From Cladocopium goreaui (Eukaryota > Sar > Dinophyceae > Suessiales > Symbiodiniaceae): DNA of 64,000 bases. Position 1 is the stretch's first letter. Every line of letters starts with the position of its first letter. The notes under the pieces are model-generated. The model was not told where the DNA came from and made no database searches. It saw only the letters and a program-made list of their open reading frames with translations. Shown piece by piece: positions 13,581 through 24,720 of the stretch. Position numbers and translations under genes: made by a program. Location of the stretch: contig CAMXCT020000913.1 of NCBI GenBank assembly GCA_947184155.2, positions 199,881 through 263,880 of the forward strand, given 5' to 3'.

Positions 13581-16500
13581 TCACTTAAAGACTAGGCGTC
13601 CTTTCTTCTTGGCTGGTTTGGATTCTGATTCGATCTCTCTGTCTAACAGCTCCTCCAAATCAGGGCCTGGGCCGTCTACCTGCGCCCATGCTGGATGTGG
13701 CATACCGGAAATAAAATATGAGTTCATAGCTTCCCCAAGTTACTCCTTAGAACTTCTCAACCAAATCTTTGCATGGTTCACCCCTTGACTACCATTTTGT
13801 TGATTGTATATATATATATATATTTGTTTATTGATATTTTTCAAACGCTAACCCCCTACTACATCACATCCCAATGCCCAACGCTTAGTGGTTTCCAATG
13901 CAGAAATCCCCTTATTCTATGTACGAATCCCCACGTAACTATCAGAACAAATATCATCCCAATCAAAAATCAAGATCTTGATTCTTGGGTAGCCAATTCC
14001 ATTAGGCAAAGAACAGAATGAAATATCAGGAAACTATGTTTGAAAAATAAAATTTGGGTAACACCGCTCGGGAGGATGTGGCACGGCGGCGCGGTGAATT
14101 CCTTGGCCATTGGAACAGGACCGATTTTTTGAGCCTTGACATGTTTCCATATTGTAACTAATTACTGGGGATGCCGGAACAAGGATTTCCCCTTCAATTT
14201 TCCACCCCCTAAAATCACCCGCGACAACGCCCAAAAACCACAAAAACGGGAACCTGCCAAAACAAATATACGGAGCCGACAAAAAAGCTCAGGAACAGCA
14301 GCCGGGCCAACCCCCCGCTTCCCACCCGCAAGCACCGACTCAAAACAACGAGCCCCACCGCACACCCACCAAAACTGCAGAACCCCGACGCGGTAAATTT
14401 CCATGTAAAAAATAGTTCCCAATAAGCCCCAAACCCGCAAATCCACCAAAAATGGAAATTTTGCAGTGGAATGTGGGTCGACCTCCATTTTACCTGTAAA
14501 TTTCCATGTAAAACAACCCCCCCCCTAGCAAATAGTTCCCAATAAGCCCCAAACCCCCAAATCCACCAAAAATGGAAATTTTGCAGTGGAATGTGGGTCG
14601 GCCTCCATTTTACCTGTAAATTTCCATGTAAAACAACCCCCCCCCCTAGCAAATAGTTCCCAATAAGCCCCAAACCCCCAAATCCACCAAAAATGGAAAT
14701 TTTGCAGTGGAATGTGGGTCGACCTCCATTTTACCTGTAAATTTCCATGTAAAACAACCCCCCCCCCCGGCAAATAGTTCCCAATAAGCCCCAAACCCCC
14801 AAATCCACCAAAAATGGAAATTTTGCATGGGTCGACCTCCTTTTACCTGTAAATTTCCATGTAAAACAACCCCCCCCCTAGCAAATAGTTCCCAATAAGC
14901 CCCAAACCCCCAAATCCACCAAAAATGGAAATTTTGCAGTGGAATGTGGGTCGACCTCCATTTTACCTGTAAATTTCATGTAAAACAACCCCCCCCCTAG
15001 CAAATAGTTCCCAATAAGCCCCAAACCCGCAAATCCACCAAAAATGGAAATTTTGCAGTGGAATGTGGGTCGACCTCCATTTTACCTGTAAATTTCCATG
15101 TAAAACAACCCCCCCCCTAGCAAATAGTTCCCAATAAGCCCCAAACCCCCAAATCCACCAAAAATGGAAATTTTGTAGTGGAATGTGGGTCGACCTCCAT
15201 TTTACCTGTAAATTTCCATGTAAAACAACCCCCCCCTAGCAAATAGTTCCCAATAAGCACCAAACCCGCAAATCCACCAAAAATGGAAATTTTGCAGTGG
15301 AATGTGGGTCGACCTCCATTTTACCTGTAAATTTCCATGTAAAACAACCCCCCCCTAGCAAATAGTTCCCAATAAGACCCAAATGTTTAAATTCAACAAC
15401 ATTGGGACAATTTTGAAATGGGATGTAAAAGTAATTACTGATCAACCGGCTGCCACACCAGGCCCTGATGACAGGAAATTATTCCACTCAGACTCGGTCA
15501 GGTCAAGTCATCTTCGTTTACCACATCGAGTTCAGGATTGGTAGGTAGCGAAGGTGTCAACAGCAAGCTCTGGTGAATTCCCTTCTTTGCCTTCTTCTTG
15601 GAATCAGCCTTCGCTGGTGGATCGTTCTCTTCTTCTTTATCTTTCAAGTCCTTGGAAGTGCGGGGCTGGATTTGACCCGGCATGATGGCATGTACGGATT
15701 TTTTTGTGAACTACCCTTCCCCGCAATCAAACCTCGATATTGCATTTTTTTGTGTGTTCATCACCATTTCAAGTAACAATCAAATATACACAATGATGTA
15801 TTGGAGTACGAACTAATCTACTCGAACCAGAACTGATTTAAACAAGAGTCCTGGGCAATCTTTTTAATCTCTTGCATCCTTTTGTCGTCTTCATCGCTTT
15901 CATTGCCTGCGCCGGCGCCCATGCTTTTGTTCTCATCCTCTGGCCCTTCCGTGAGTTTCGAATTCGAATTGACAGTCGTTGGGGAATCAGCTTCTGCTGC
16001 TTCGGCGTCTCTTGCGTCTTCTTCGATCATTTCATCCGAAAGCTTTTCCAATTCCTGCTGCATTTGCGCGATTTGCTCCTCAGAAGGAGCCTTTGCCTGC
16101 TGTTCCAACAACTGGGCATTCTCCCTCTCTAACTCCCTTTGCATCTCATCAAATTTCATCCGAGCTGCTTTCAAATCTTCTTCCTCCTGTTTCTTTGCAA
16201 TTTCTGCCCGTTGTTCCTCCTCTTGCTGCTCTTTCTTTTTTGCTTCCCTCTCGGACTCTGCTCTCTTCTTATCTTCCTGTGCCTTCTTCTCATTGGCCAA
16301 CGCTTCTGCCTCTGACCTCTTCCTCTCTTCATCCGCCTTCTTCAGAACCAACTCCCGTGCTTCTGATTCTGCCTGGGCCTGTTTGGCCAATTCTTCTGAT
16401 TTCTTCTTCTCTGCCGCTTGCTTGGCTTTTTCAAGTGCTTCTGCTTCTGCTTTCTTGTCCTGTTCCATTTGCAACCTCCTCTGCTTTCTTTCTTGCAGAA

Positions 16501-17038
16501 GTCTAGCAAGCTCCTCTGTCCTGCTCTGGAGATCTTTCTTCTCCTGCTTTGCCTTCTCGGCCTGAGCAGCGATTTCCAGTTTGCGTTTTTTTGCTTCTCT
16601 CTGGTCAAAAATTTCTTGAGCCTTCCTATGTCGCTCTTTCTCCTTTGCTTCTTCTGCTGCACGTGCTTCATCGCTGCCCTTTGCACTGTGCTCATCCTCC
16701 TGCTGACGAACTTGTTGTAAGCGAGTAGAATCAATATCTTTTGCCTTGCGGCCTGCCAAAACCACTGTGGGGTCGCGGTTGGGCACACCTGTCTTGTTGG
16801 ATTTCAAGATCAAGTTGCCAAATCCGTCCTTTGAGATGGACCAAGAGTCACTCCCGTTGTTCTCCGCACCGGGAAGCTTCAGCTCACGAAGGTTCACAGG
16901 GTCCACTAGGAACTGTGTGAGTTTTTTGCCCTTGTCCTTTTCCACGTAAATGAAAAGGGCTTTGTCTTCCTCGAGGCACTTGTCTTTCGGTTCACTCTCC
17001 TGTCCGGTTCGTCTTTCCGTCCAGGGAAGTGGATTCAA
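13581..17038 (-). CDS. Gene C: highly charged coiled-coil protein
   Basis: The large exon (from about 17000 down to about 15830) encodes a short folded-looking region containing LTQFLVDPVNLRELKLPG. About 220 residues of Lys/Glu/Gln/Ala-rich coiled coil follow, then an acidic tail. Next comes an exon of about 15645-15522 starting PRTSKDLKDKEEEN and ending at a GT donor after NPELDV. The last exon, 13679-13581, is 33 codons including TGA and ends KKKGRLVFK. The 15522/13679 junction is phase 0 on both sides. Its 1.8-kb intron contains the 121-bp tandem array. The family is unrecognised. A structural or scaffold role is only suggested by the coiled coil. The 5' start was not found. Confidence 0.55.
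14396..15370. repeat. ~120-bp tandem array inside a gene C intron
   Basis: Eight units of about 119-121 bp (one of 111) share CAAATAGTTCCCAATAAGCC, AAAAATGGAAATTTTGCAGT, GGGTCGACCTCCATTTTACC and a C-run of 7-10 bases. Units differ mainly in C-run length and single bases, implying recent expansion. Minus-strand ORFs here are repeat shadows. Confidence 0.9.
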
Positions 17039-17212
17039 GATGGTTTTTCACAAATTAGGATTTTCAATACGTTGTAATTTGTGAATTATTGTATTACCCG
17101 CGTCATTAGAGAATGCGCACAAGAACACTATTCTTTCCTGGTTTTCGAAATGGAAATGTATTAATAATGGTTTTCCCTTAGGCTTTGATTCAACAACAAT
17201 TTTCGTTCCATG

Positions 17213-19706
17213 CTACGGCTGTGGAATAAGAACACACTCCTTGTCTTCGTCGCTCTCACTCCCTCCGAAAGAATCGTCCATGTCCCCCTCGCTGCACATT
17301 GAACGAAGGCTCTGAGGTCGATCGAGCACAACACCTGGACCTGCGGCAGCCATGAAATAGAAGCTGTGAAAACCAACGTTGAACTGAGAAAGTGGGCAAC
17401 TACAGGAATACGAAATTCAAAGTTTGAAGACCCTCAACCCCATTTGAAAGACCATTTGTTTCCATTTGTTTAATCTTTAAATCTGAATCGTTTTGAAGAC
17501 CCCATTTGATAAAATCACCAAAAACTTGGGAGAATTGCCGTTTACTTCCATGCGCCTGATGTAGGTGCTGTTGTGGATCTTTGGGAAGAACGAACTGATT
17601 TGGCTCCACGGTGTCCATCCTCATCTTTCTTCTTTCTCTTCGCGTCTTTACCTTTCCCCACTGCGGCTTCCGCTGCGTTGATCTGGTTGTACAGTTCGTA
17701 GCACGCAATTGGGGAGAATTCCCGCAAATACTTTTTCCCTTGCCAAATGAACCTGAAAGGTTGGCAAGGAAGAAAAATAGACAATCCGGGGGTTCCTACA
17801 TTCTTCAAAAACAATACGTTTCAGTGAACTTTGGGGTAGATTGCATATAATCGTCCAATAAACAAACAGGTAAAACCAGTTCAGAAAGATCACATGTTTG
17901 AATCAGTGGGTCTTTTAGTTGGACAGCCAGAAAATGCCAGGGAACTGTTCTTCAGACTCAGCATCCGAGAAAATAACCCAGTTTGCCTGTGACTCAGGAG
18001 GTCCAATATCAACTTTCTTGTTTGTCTTCTTGTGGGCCAAAATGTGCGTCTTTTTGCCTTTGACGTTTTCAGTCAGAACTGCCCATCCGTTGGCTGGAAG
18101 TGCCTCTTCCTCATCATTCTCCTCCTTGTCGCTCTCCATGTCAGGCTCCTCTGACTCTTCGTCACGATTCGACTCTTAATGTTTGAGAACCCAATCTGGT
18201 AGTGGGGGCGGTTGTTTCTTCTCGCTTTTCTCGGGTAGTTCATAGTCATAGGTCCCCAGATCGTCCCCTGGTGCTGATGTGGCAATCTTGGCCCGCATGA
18301 ACCGACACATGGTCGCGACTTTCCATCCCACTGCCTGCATTGGAGATCCCCGGCGTAGGTATTCTGACTTCACAGCAGACAGCATCTTCTCTTTTTTCCT
18401 CCTTGGTTCGTAATCAGGCAAGTTTCCAGAAACGGTGGGTCTAGATTGTTTTCAGCCAGCGGCCAACCGAGTTCTGGCCCCCAAAAACGATCAACAGAAA
18501 ATTGTTTGTCTTGTTTGTGGAATCCAGGAAATGAATGTTAATTTTCTCAAAGCTTTTGAAATACTAGACCTTTTCCACATCCTCAGCACATCACGGAATT
18601 GTTCATATGGGTTGGCCGCCCAAATCAATTCAATCAAAATGTTTAAGATTAAACTTAACTGACTTGACTTCGGGGATTCCTGTGTTATATTTGGGGCCGG
18701 GAATTCAACCCTGGAATGATTTGAAATTTTGGTCCGGATTTAGAAAAATTGTGTCATCCTTAGATTGTAAACGAGGCTCTGGCAGGGCTCATCGCCAGGG
18801 GAAAATCCCAAGCAGAATCCAAGTGCCAGGAACAACTCTTCGCGGCTCATCTTTTTGACAATCGAAGAGTTGAAGGTGGTCTCGTCCATGTGCTCAAGCC
18901 ACTGTCGGAAATGGTCGTTCTTAGTTGTGGATGTTGAAAAATAAAGAAAAGTCAAGTGCTGAAAACCAAATGGACTGAAAATACGACTTCTCCAAAAATG
19001 TTGGTATTATACTGATTGTGTTTGATTGAAACCGTTTCTGTGGTAGCAACTTAGCCCTTCACCGGCATGTCATTCAAGCACGCATGCTTGTAGTACTCTG
19101 AGTTGACCTTTCTGTCTCCTTGATGTGAAGACTTTGGTGGCTTAGCTGTCTTTTTCGCGCCGGACTTTGCATTTGCCGACTTACCCCGGACTGGTTTCGG
19201 AGGTGGCGCCTCATCCTCTTCAGATGAATCTTCTTCTGGGGGCAAGCCAATTGCGGATCCGTCTGGCCACCTGGGTTTTCAAACACTTGTGGCCGGTGCG
19301 GAACTAGTCCCATCCCATTAGGTATTGTGGTCGTTAAAGCAGTAGCCTCATTTATTTGTTTTGGAAACCCCACAAACCGAATGAATAGGTATGAAAATCA
19401 TATGATCTCTTGGATTGGGACAACTAATAAACTTTAATAAACAGATAATAAAGACAGTATATGACTATGATGTTTCTGAATGTGCGCATCAGAACCCACA
19501 CTGGATGATTGTACCGCTCTTGTACCCATTGTAGTGCTCTACATTTGTTTTCTGGTAGTTACCTGGAACTCGTTTATAAAATGTCCATGGGCAAGGCACT
19601 TAACAGGCTTTTTCTTCTCAGCCCGACGAATCCGGGTAGAAGGGCGGAATGACTCCCTCTTACTATCATCATCCTTCTTCTTCATTTTCGATGTCGCTGG
19701 TGCCAT
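17213..19706 (-). CDS. Gene D: acidic/basic low-complexity protein, unknown
   Basis: The likely start ATG at 19706 begins MAPATSKMKKKDDDSKRES; the exon ends at a GT donor at 19563 after FINEFQ. Later exons: about 19250-19070 (PPEEDSSEEDEAPPPKPVRG then basic stretches), ending at a GT donor after HACLNDMP; about 18918-18780 (NDHFRQWLEHMDETTFNSS); 18421 to about 18190; about 18170-17920 (a DEESEEPDMESDKEEN acidic run, then NGWAVLTENVKGKKTHILAH); about 17760-17600 (FIWQGKKYLREFSPIACYEL). The last is about 17346-17213, an acidic tail ending in TAG after CVLIPQP. The mixture of acidic and Lys-rich tracts suggests a nuclear or chromatin protein, but no domain is recognised. Several splice sites are approximate. 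Confidence 0.5.
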
Positions 19707-20002
19707 GTCGCCCACCAGTCGGTCGGCAATGAGGCTTTCCAACGCAGCAAGCGGACAGGCGGGCGTACTGCTGCACAAGTAGTCAAGTCAAATGGCTCGG
19801 CTCAGTCACCAAAATTCAACTTCCGCCCTACATATTTATTTACAAGGTGGTTTGTCGAATCAAAAGCAGATTACAACCTGAAACAAAATTCCCAGCAATC
19901 CTACTGACATGATAGCGTGTTGATATGCTGCACGAATCAGTGTCCGTCATCTTGCAGTGTTTGCTACTAGCTACGTTGAGATCACAACAGAACATCACCA
20001 TT

Positions 20003-23000
20003 TCAAGTTTGCAACATTTTCTCAATGTCGCTGACTTGTTCCGGTAGCTGTTGGTGAAACGCCATTGCACTTATGGGAAGGTCTCAATCCCCAACGGGTT
20101 TAAAACACACTAATGCCACTAGCTGCACGACTCCAATGCACCCCCAGTGCATGGCATTCCCAGACACCATAGAACATCGTCTGATATCTAGGATGGGCAC
20201 CTCATGCACGCCCATTGCTGCACTCGTTTCAGGAGTCACTGGCCAGCCAAGAGTTGCCATCTTCTCTCTTCCTGTGAGATAGCGGTTCAATGGAACTGAC
20301 CATGTCAGGCCACCTGACATGCGAAGGGTGGGTATACGTCCTGACACTCCGCTCCAACATTTGCGAGATGCATTGTCACCGAGATAGATGACAAGATTTT
20401 TGTCAAGGTATGGATCAGAATTGCCATGCCGCTGTCTGTAGTCTTTGCACAGGGCAGTGATCACTCCTCAGCGGTTTCAGAATTGCAATCAGATTGCTTC
20501 TTGCGTCCCACTCTTTTGAAAAGGGCATGTTCCATTCTTTGGAAAGATTTGAAAAAATATTATTACCTAAATTGATTTTCCAGGGCAGGGAAAATATACA
20601 ATAAACAATAAAAAAGCTTACAATAAAATCATCATTTATTAAGCAGAGTTTCCTTGTTCTCTCGGAGTAAGCAGCGACCGCAGGTCTGGACGTGATTGAT
20701 GCAAATCCTGAGGCATGGGATGCATTTTTGGAGGAAACTATATTTTCCCCATGAATGAACATATGGTTTCATCTAAATTTTGCCTGGAAACTACATTGAA
20801 CTTCTTCCTCCTTGTGTTGGCGAGATCGACTGCAACCCGACAAACTTCCGAAGGGCTGGACACAAAGTAGTCACATGGTCTTGTTTTCACCCGTCTGATG
20901 ATAAAATCCTTGATGCCGCTATAGAGTTGTAGAGGGCAACAGATTTGCTCTGTTCGTTCGCGATGGCTGAGTATTAGGTAGAGCCTCTCCCTGTTGACCC
21001 CTGCGTGCCCGACATCCGCAGGCTCCACTCGCAGAGTCCAAATGTGGTAGTGCTCACCATACAGGCGCTTGATCATTTTGATGCGCAGGCCCTGTGGGAA
21101 AGCAAAAGCTAGCGGTGGAGCAAGGATTGAACAAACAACAAGCATCAGTTTTTGCACAATTCGTTGCGACTGCTTTTATTTTATTATAAATGTTGGGCGC
21201 CTTTGTGTTTTCGATGCAAATGATCCTCGTCTTCTTCTCTATGTGCCTCTTTGCATGTGCCAAGAACGCGCCAATAGTGGGGCCCTCTTCCAGCTGTCTC
21301 AACCCTGCCATACTATAATCCGGGCATGGTAAACCTGCAGTCTCAATGTCCGCATCGGTGGATGGATCACCAAACAGGTTGCACAATCGGTTATGTGTGA
21401 AACAGTGCTGCCTTCGATACACGCAGGACCAATTCACCTTGTGAAATTTCACCATGAATGGATCTTCTGGGTCAATGGTTCCAGCTGGCATGCAATCCAC
21501 TAGGTCCCCAAAAACGCAGGGCGGACGGCAAATCCCACCAGCTTCTTTTTCCAACCAAGCAAAATGATCTGCAATGAGCTGACGACAATTGGCGTCCCAT
21601 TCCTTAGTGTGAAATTGTTGTTCCTGAATTAGTGACCTGTATCGACCTGTTGTCTCTTCAGCCATGGCTTTTTAAGTTGTCTCCCTATGCTATGGATTTG
21701 TAGCGTACATGCACCATATCCATATTATACATTCTATCAAATCCCCATGAGTTGTTTTTCAGAACTTTCAAGACATATTATGCAATGATAAAACCATTGG
21801 CGCTCTATTGTGGGTTTATAGGCTGGAACCTCTCAAAAGGTAGTTTTCGAAAAATATATAAATCCAAGAGACATGGCAAGAGACGGGCAATATTCTCACG
21901 GGGCGTCTCAGAAATCCTGAGTGATTGATTGTCTTCTCCATTGCTGTCCAACTCATCTCAGCCGTGAAGGCGCCAGTGCAGCTGGATGATGACCGACGAG
22001 CAGTCAAAAGCATAGACTCCTTCAAAAAGTCGGGCGTACGGGATTTGACTGGTGGGCAGTGAAATTTGAAACAAATCTGATTTGGATATGAAGTCATTTG
22101 GGTTTTCAACTCAGTTTTGCCTCCAGAGTTTCATGGCCAACAGTGTTGGCCACATACCACCACGCCATTTTGAATACTCTTGCGGCACGACTCAACATAG
22201 ACTCATCTCGAGGCAAGTCCTTGTGCTTTTGGTTTTCGTTTGGGATACTGCAACACAAACCGAGAAACATAAATATCATAAATCAACATACTGAAGAGCA
22301 ATCCGTAACGCAAAAAAATATATGATTAACGCGTTTCAGAATCAAGCATTTGATCGGAAGACACTGATGTCCGTGTGAAATTTGCAGTGGAGGGCTCGCT
22401 GGAGCTCTCGGTGCACATGGTCACAGAATCCATATCGGTGTCAATATCGGGCTCCGAATCAGGCTCCATTGCTACAATGGCAGTCTGCTGAAAATGGAAA
22501 CGCTCGTGTCTAACTGTCAAAACGCTTGTCTTTTTAACTCTCCCTCTCCTGTGGTCATTTTTGCAGCACTAATTTTGGTTCATGCTTCCGATATGCGTGC
22601 GTGACTGTAAAAACGACTCTGGGCCAATCAATTTGGTGTGGCTTTGGAAATGACATGGAAATACAACCAGTGCGAACACATTTAGCAATCTGCAGCCACT
22701 GAAAATGCATTACTGAAAATACATTTGAGGACCTGACGCATGGAGGGGCGTAGCATCCGCGCAGACACTCGGGCGACCAAATGAAGCCGAGCTCAGTGGG
22801 TTTCTTTGACACCGCACTCCCGTCAACGTATACCTCGACATCCAAAAGCTCAGCTAAGAAGAAATACTATAGCAAAAAGAAACACAGGATTTTAACATTA
22901 TTTGGACCATTTCTGCCAAATTTTGCCGTGTCCAACTGAGTGACGTGGAAGACTTTCCGATGTTGCATCTCTGTGCGCGCCCTCGACCAGTAGGCTACCT

Positions 23001-24190
23001 GAGGAGCAAGGGAAACTGCAAGATCAAACATCCATTGAAATGTTCAAACCTGTTTTGAAGTGGATGAGAGTTACGGAACCATTCAATGACGCAAACAAAC
23101 CGCAATTTAAAGAACCTTCCTAACCCGTACCAAGCAGCAATGAACTTCCACGCGAAGGTTGCCACATGCGTGTTTTCCAAGTCAAATTTATCCAGAAGCT
23201 TGCGGATTGTCAACCCATGGTCTTCCTCAGTATTGAGGAATCTGAAATAAAGTGGGCATGAAATTTGAAAACAATGAAAACATATGTTACAAATTTACAG
23301 GACCAAGAAAAAATATATCGCCCTCTTCTCGACCCAGCATCGTTTTCGTTCAAAAGAAACAGCGCTGCTCGCGTGACTTTCTGCAAGAACAGACTGTGAT
23401 CCAGTTTACGGTTTTTGGAACGGTGTTCCTCCTCTTTGACAGGCTCGATACTGAGCCGAGCCAAATTGGTGTCCACGTATTGGGCCAGTTGTTGAACCAG
23501 TGAAAGAGCCAAAGGTTGTAACAGGCCTCCATCAGGTTGGCATGACGAATCGAACGCAAAGGCTATCAGGTCCAACAGTGTAGGACGGCTGATGTCAGAA
23601 TCCAGCCAGTGATTTCGGTTCAGTTTGTTTATATTCCATATCTGGTAGACTCTGTTGTAAATCGCCCTTGTCCAAAGCAGTCTGGAATCAATAGTGCCGT
23701 TCTGGGCCGTGACCTGTGTTGAGCACTTCGCAGCAGGGTCACCAATCTGGGACACGTTGAGACAGATTCGGCCTTGAGTCTCAAGGATGTGATTGATCAG
23801 CTGTCCCAAAAAAAGACGGCTTCTCTCCTTCTCTTCATGCATTCTTCTCGGGGTTGCAATGCCCCACACTATCCAAGAAAATGCCACAGAAGTAGTGAAC
23901 ATGCTTTTCCGCCACCAAACCTCTTGCTCTGAGTCTTGTCCCTGAGCATGCCTTGCTTTCATGGCACTAGGAAGTTCCAGAGAAGGCCACAGCAACTTGT
24001 GCCATGAGTTTACCTGTGTTGTCTTTCTCTCATTCGCAAAATGCGCCCGGATTTTGTCATCATCTTTCGAACTGAAAATGTTTTTTCCAAACCCAATGAT
24101 TTCCCAATAGGCTTGAGCTTCCTCCTGGTCAGTCTTGATGACGGTAATTTCGCTATGTCCAGGCAGTCGGAACTGGCTTAGCACCGGCAT
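20003..24190 (-). CDS. Gene E: cytosine-C5 DNA methyltransferase with novel N-terminal region
   Basis: The catalytic half shows C5-methyltransferase motifs in order: a motif I-like CTGAFTAEM; motif II-like KEWDANCRQLIADHF; motif IV with PCPDYS carrying the catalytic Cys; motif VI as ENT (usually ENV); motif VIII NRERLYLIL; motif IX RIPTLRMSGG with YLTGREKMATLGWP; motif X GNAMHWGC. Exons: 24190-23322 (start ATG, GC donor); 23241 to about 23130; about 22996-22915; about 22850-22730; 22487-22331; 22048-21900; 21623-21174 (GC donor); 21091-20795; 20707-20653; 20463 to about 20110; and a last exon ending TGA at 20003 (LPEQVSDIEKMLQT). Phases agree at nearly all junctions. The N-terminal ~400 residues match no family I know, and residues just before the catalytic part are very acidic. 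Multi-exon structure argues for a host gene, not a fresh retroelement. Confidence 0.8.
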
Positions 24191-24199
24191 TGCCGCAAC

Positions 24200-24720
24200 T
24201 CACGAAATTGGAATCATGTGGAAACGGGTTTTGATTTCATACATGGGCGTTGTCTTACATACATAATCATACATGGTCCTATATCATGTGTGTTACATTC
24301 CAAGAATTAAATTATATAGTTTGACAGGAAGTAAACTATTTACAGCTTTGGATCTGCCATTTTTTCTAACCTGATTGCTGGGCTTCAAATTTGAGCCGCC
24401 GAGGCCTGGCAGGTTCCCATTGTGGCACACTACTGGAAACATTGAATTATGGAACACTAATTAGGCGTTATTGGACACTATTTGCACACTATTTTTTGCC
24501 AAAATAATTAGTTCCTAATAGATACCTATTAGATGCTTATCAGATACATGTTAGATTCCTACCTTTATGTGTCACTTACCACTGGTTAGTTTTGGCATGT
24601 TTTTGCCAGGGGGGGGGTTCAAGGGGGGGGGTCCAAATTTTTGTGATTTAAAAAGGACTTTTAAAAAGAAAATTGCTAGCACCAAAAATTGAGAAAATCT
24701 GCTGACAAATCACTGTGTGC
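24200..24720. other. Spacer with G-run mirror motif, no gene seen
   Basis: AT-rich spacer upstream of gene E. At about 24608-24632 two G-runs separated by TTCAA mirror the C-run motif at 5285. Repeated ATTAG and GATACCTATTAG segments lie at 24490-24560. I see no coding region. Confidence 0.5.

Noticed and set aside
15882-16565. Ser/Leu/Phe-rich plus ORFs opposite the coiled-coil exon
   Set aside because: Antisense reading of a Lys/Glu/Gln-rich coding exon gives such sequence automatically.
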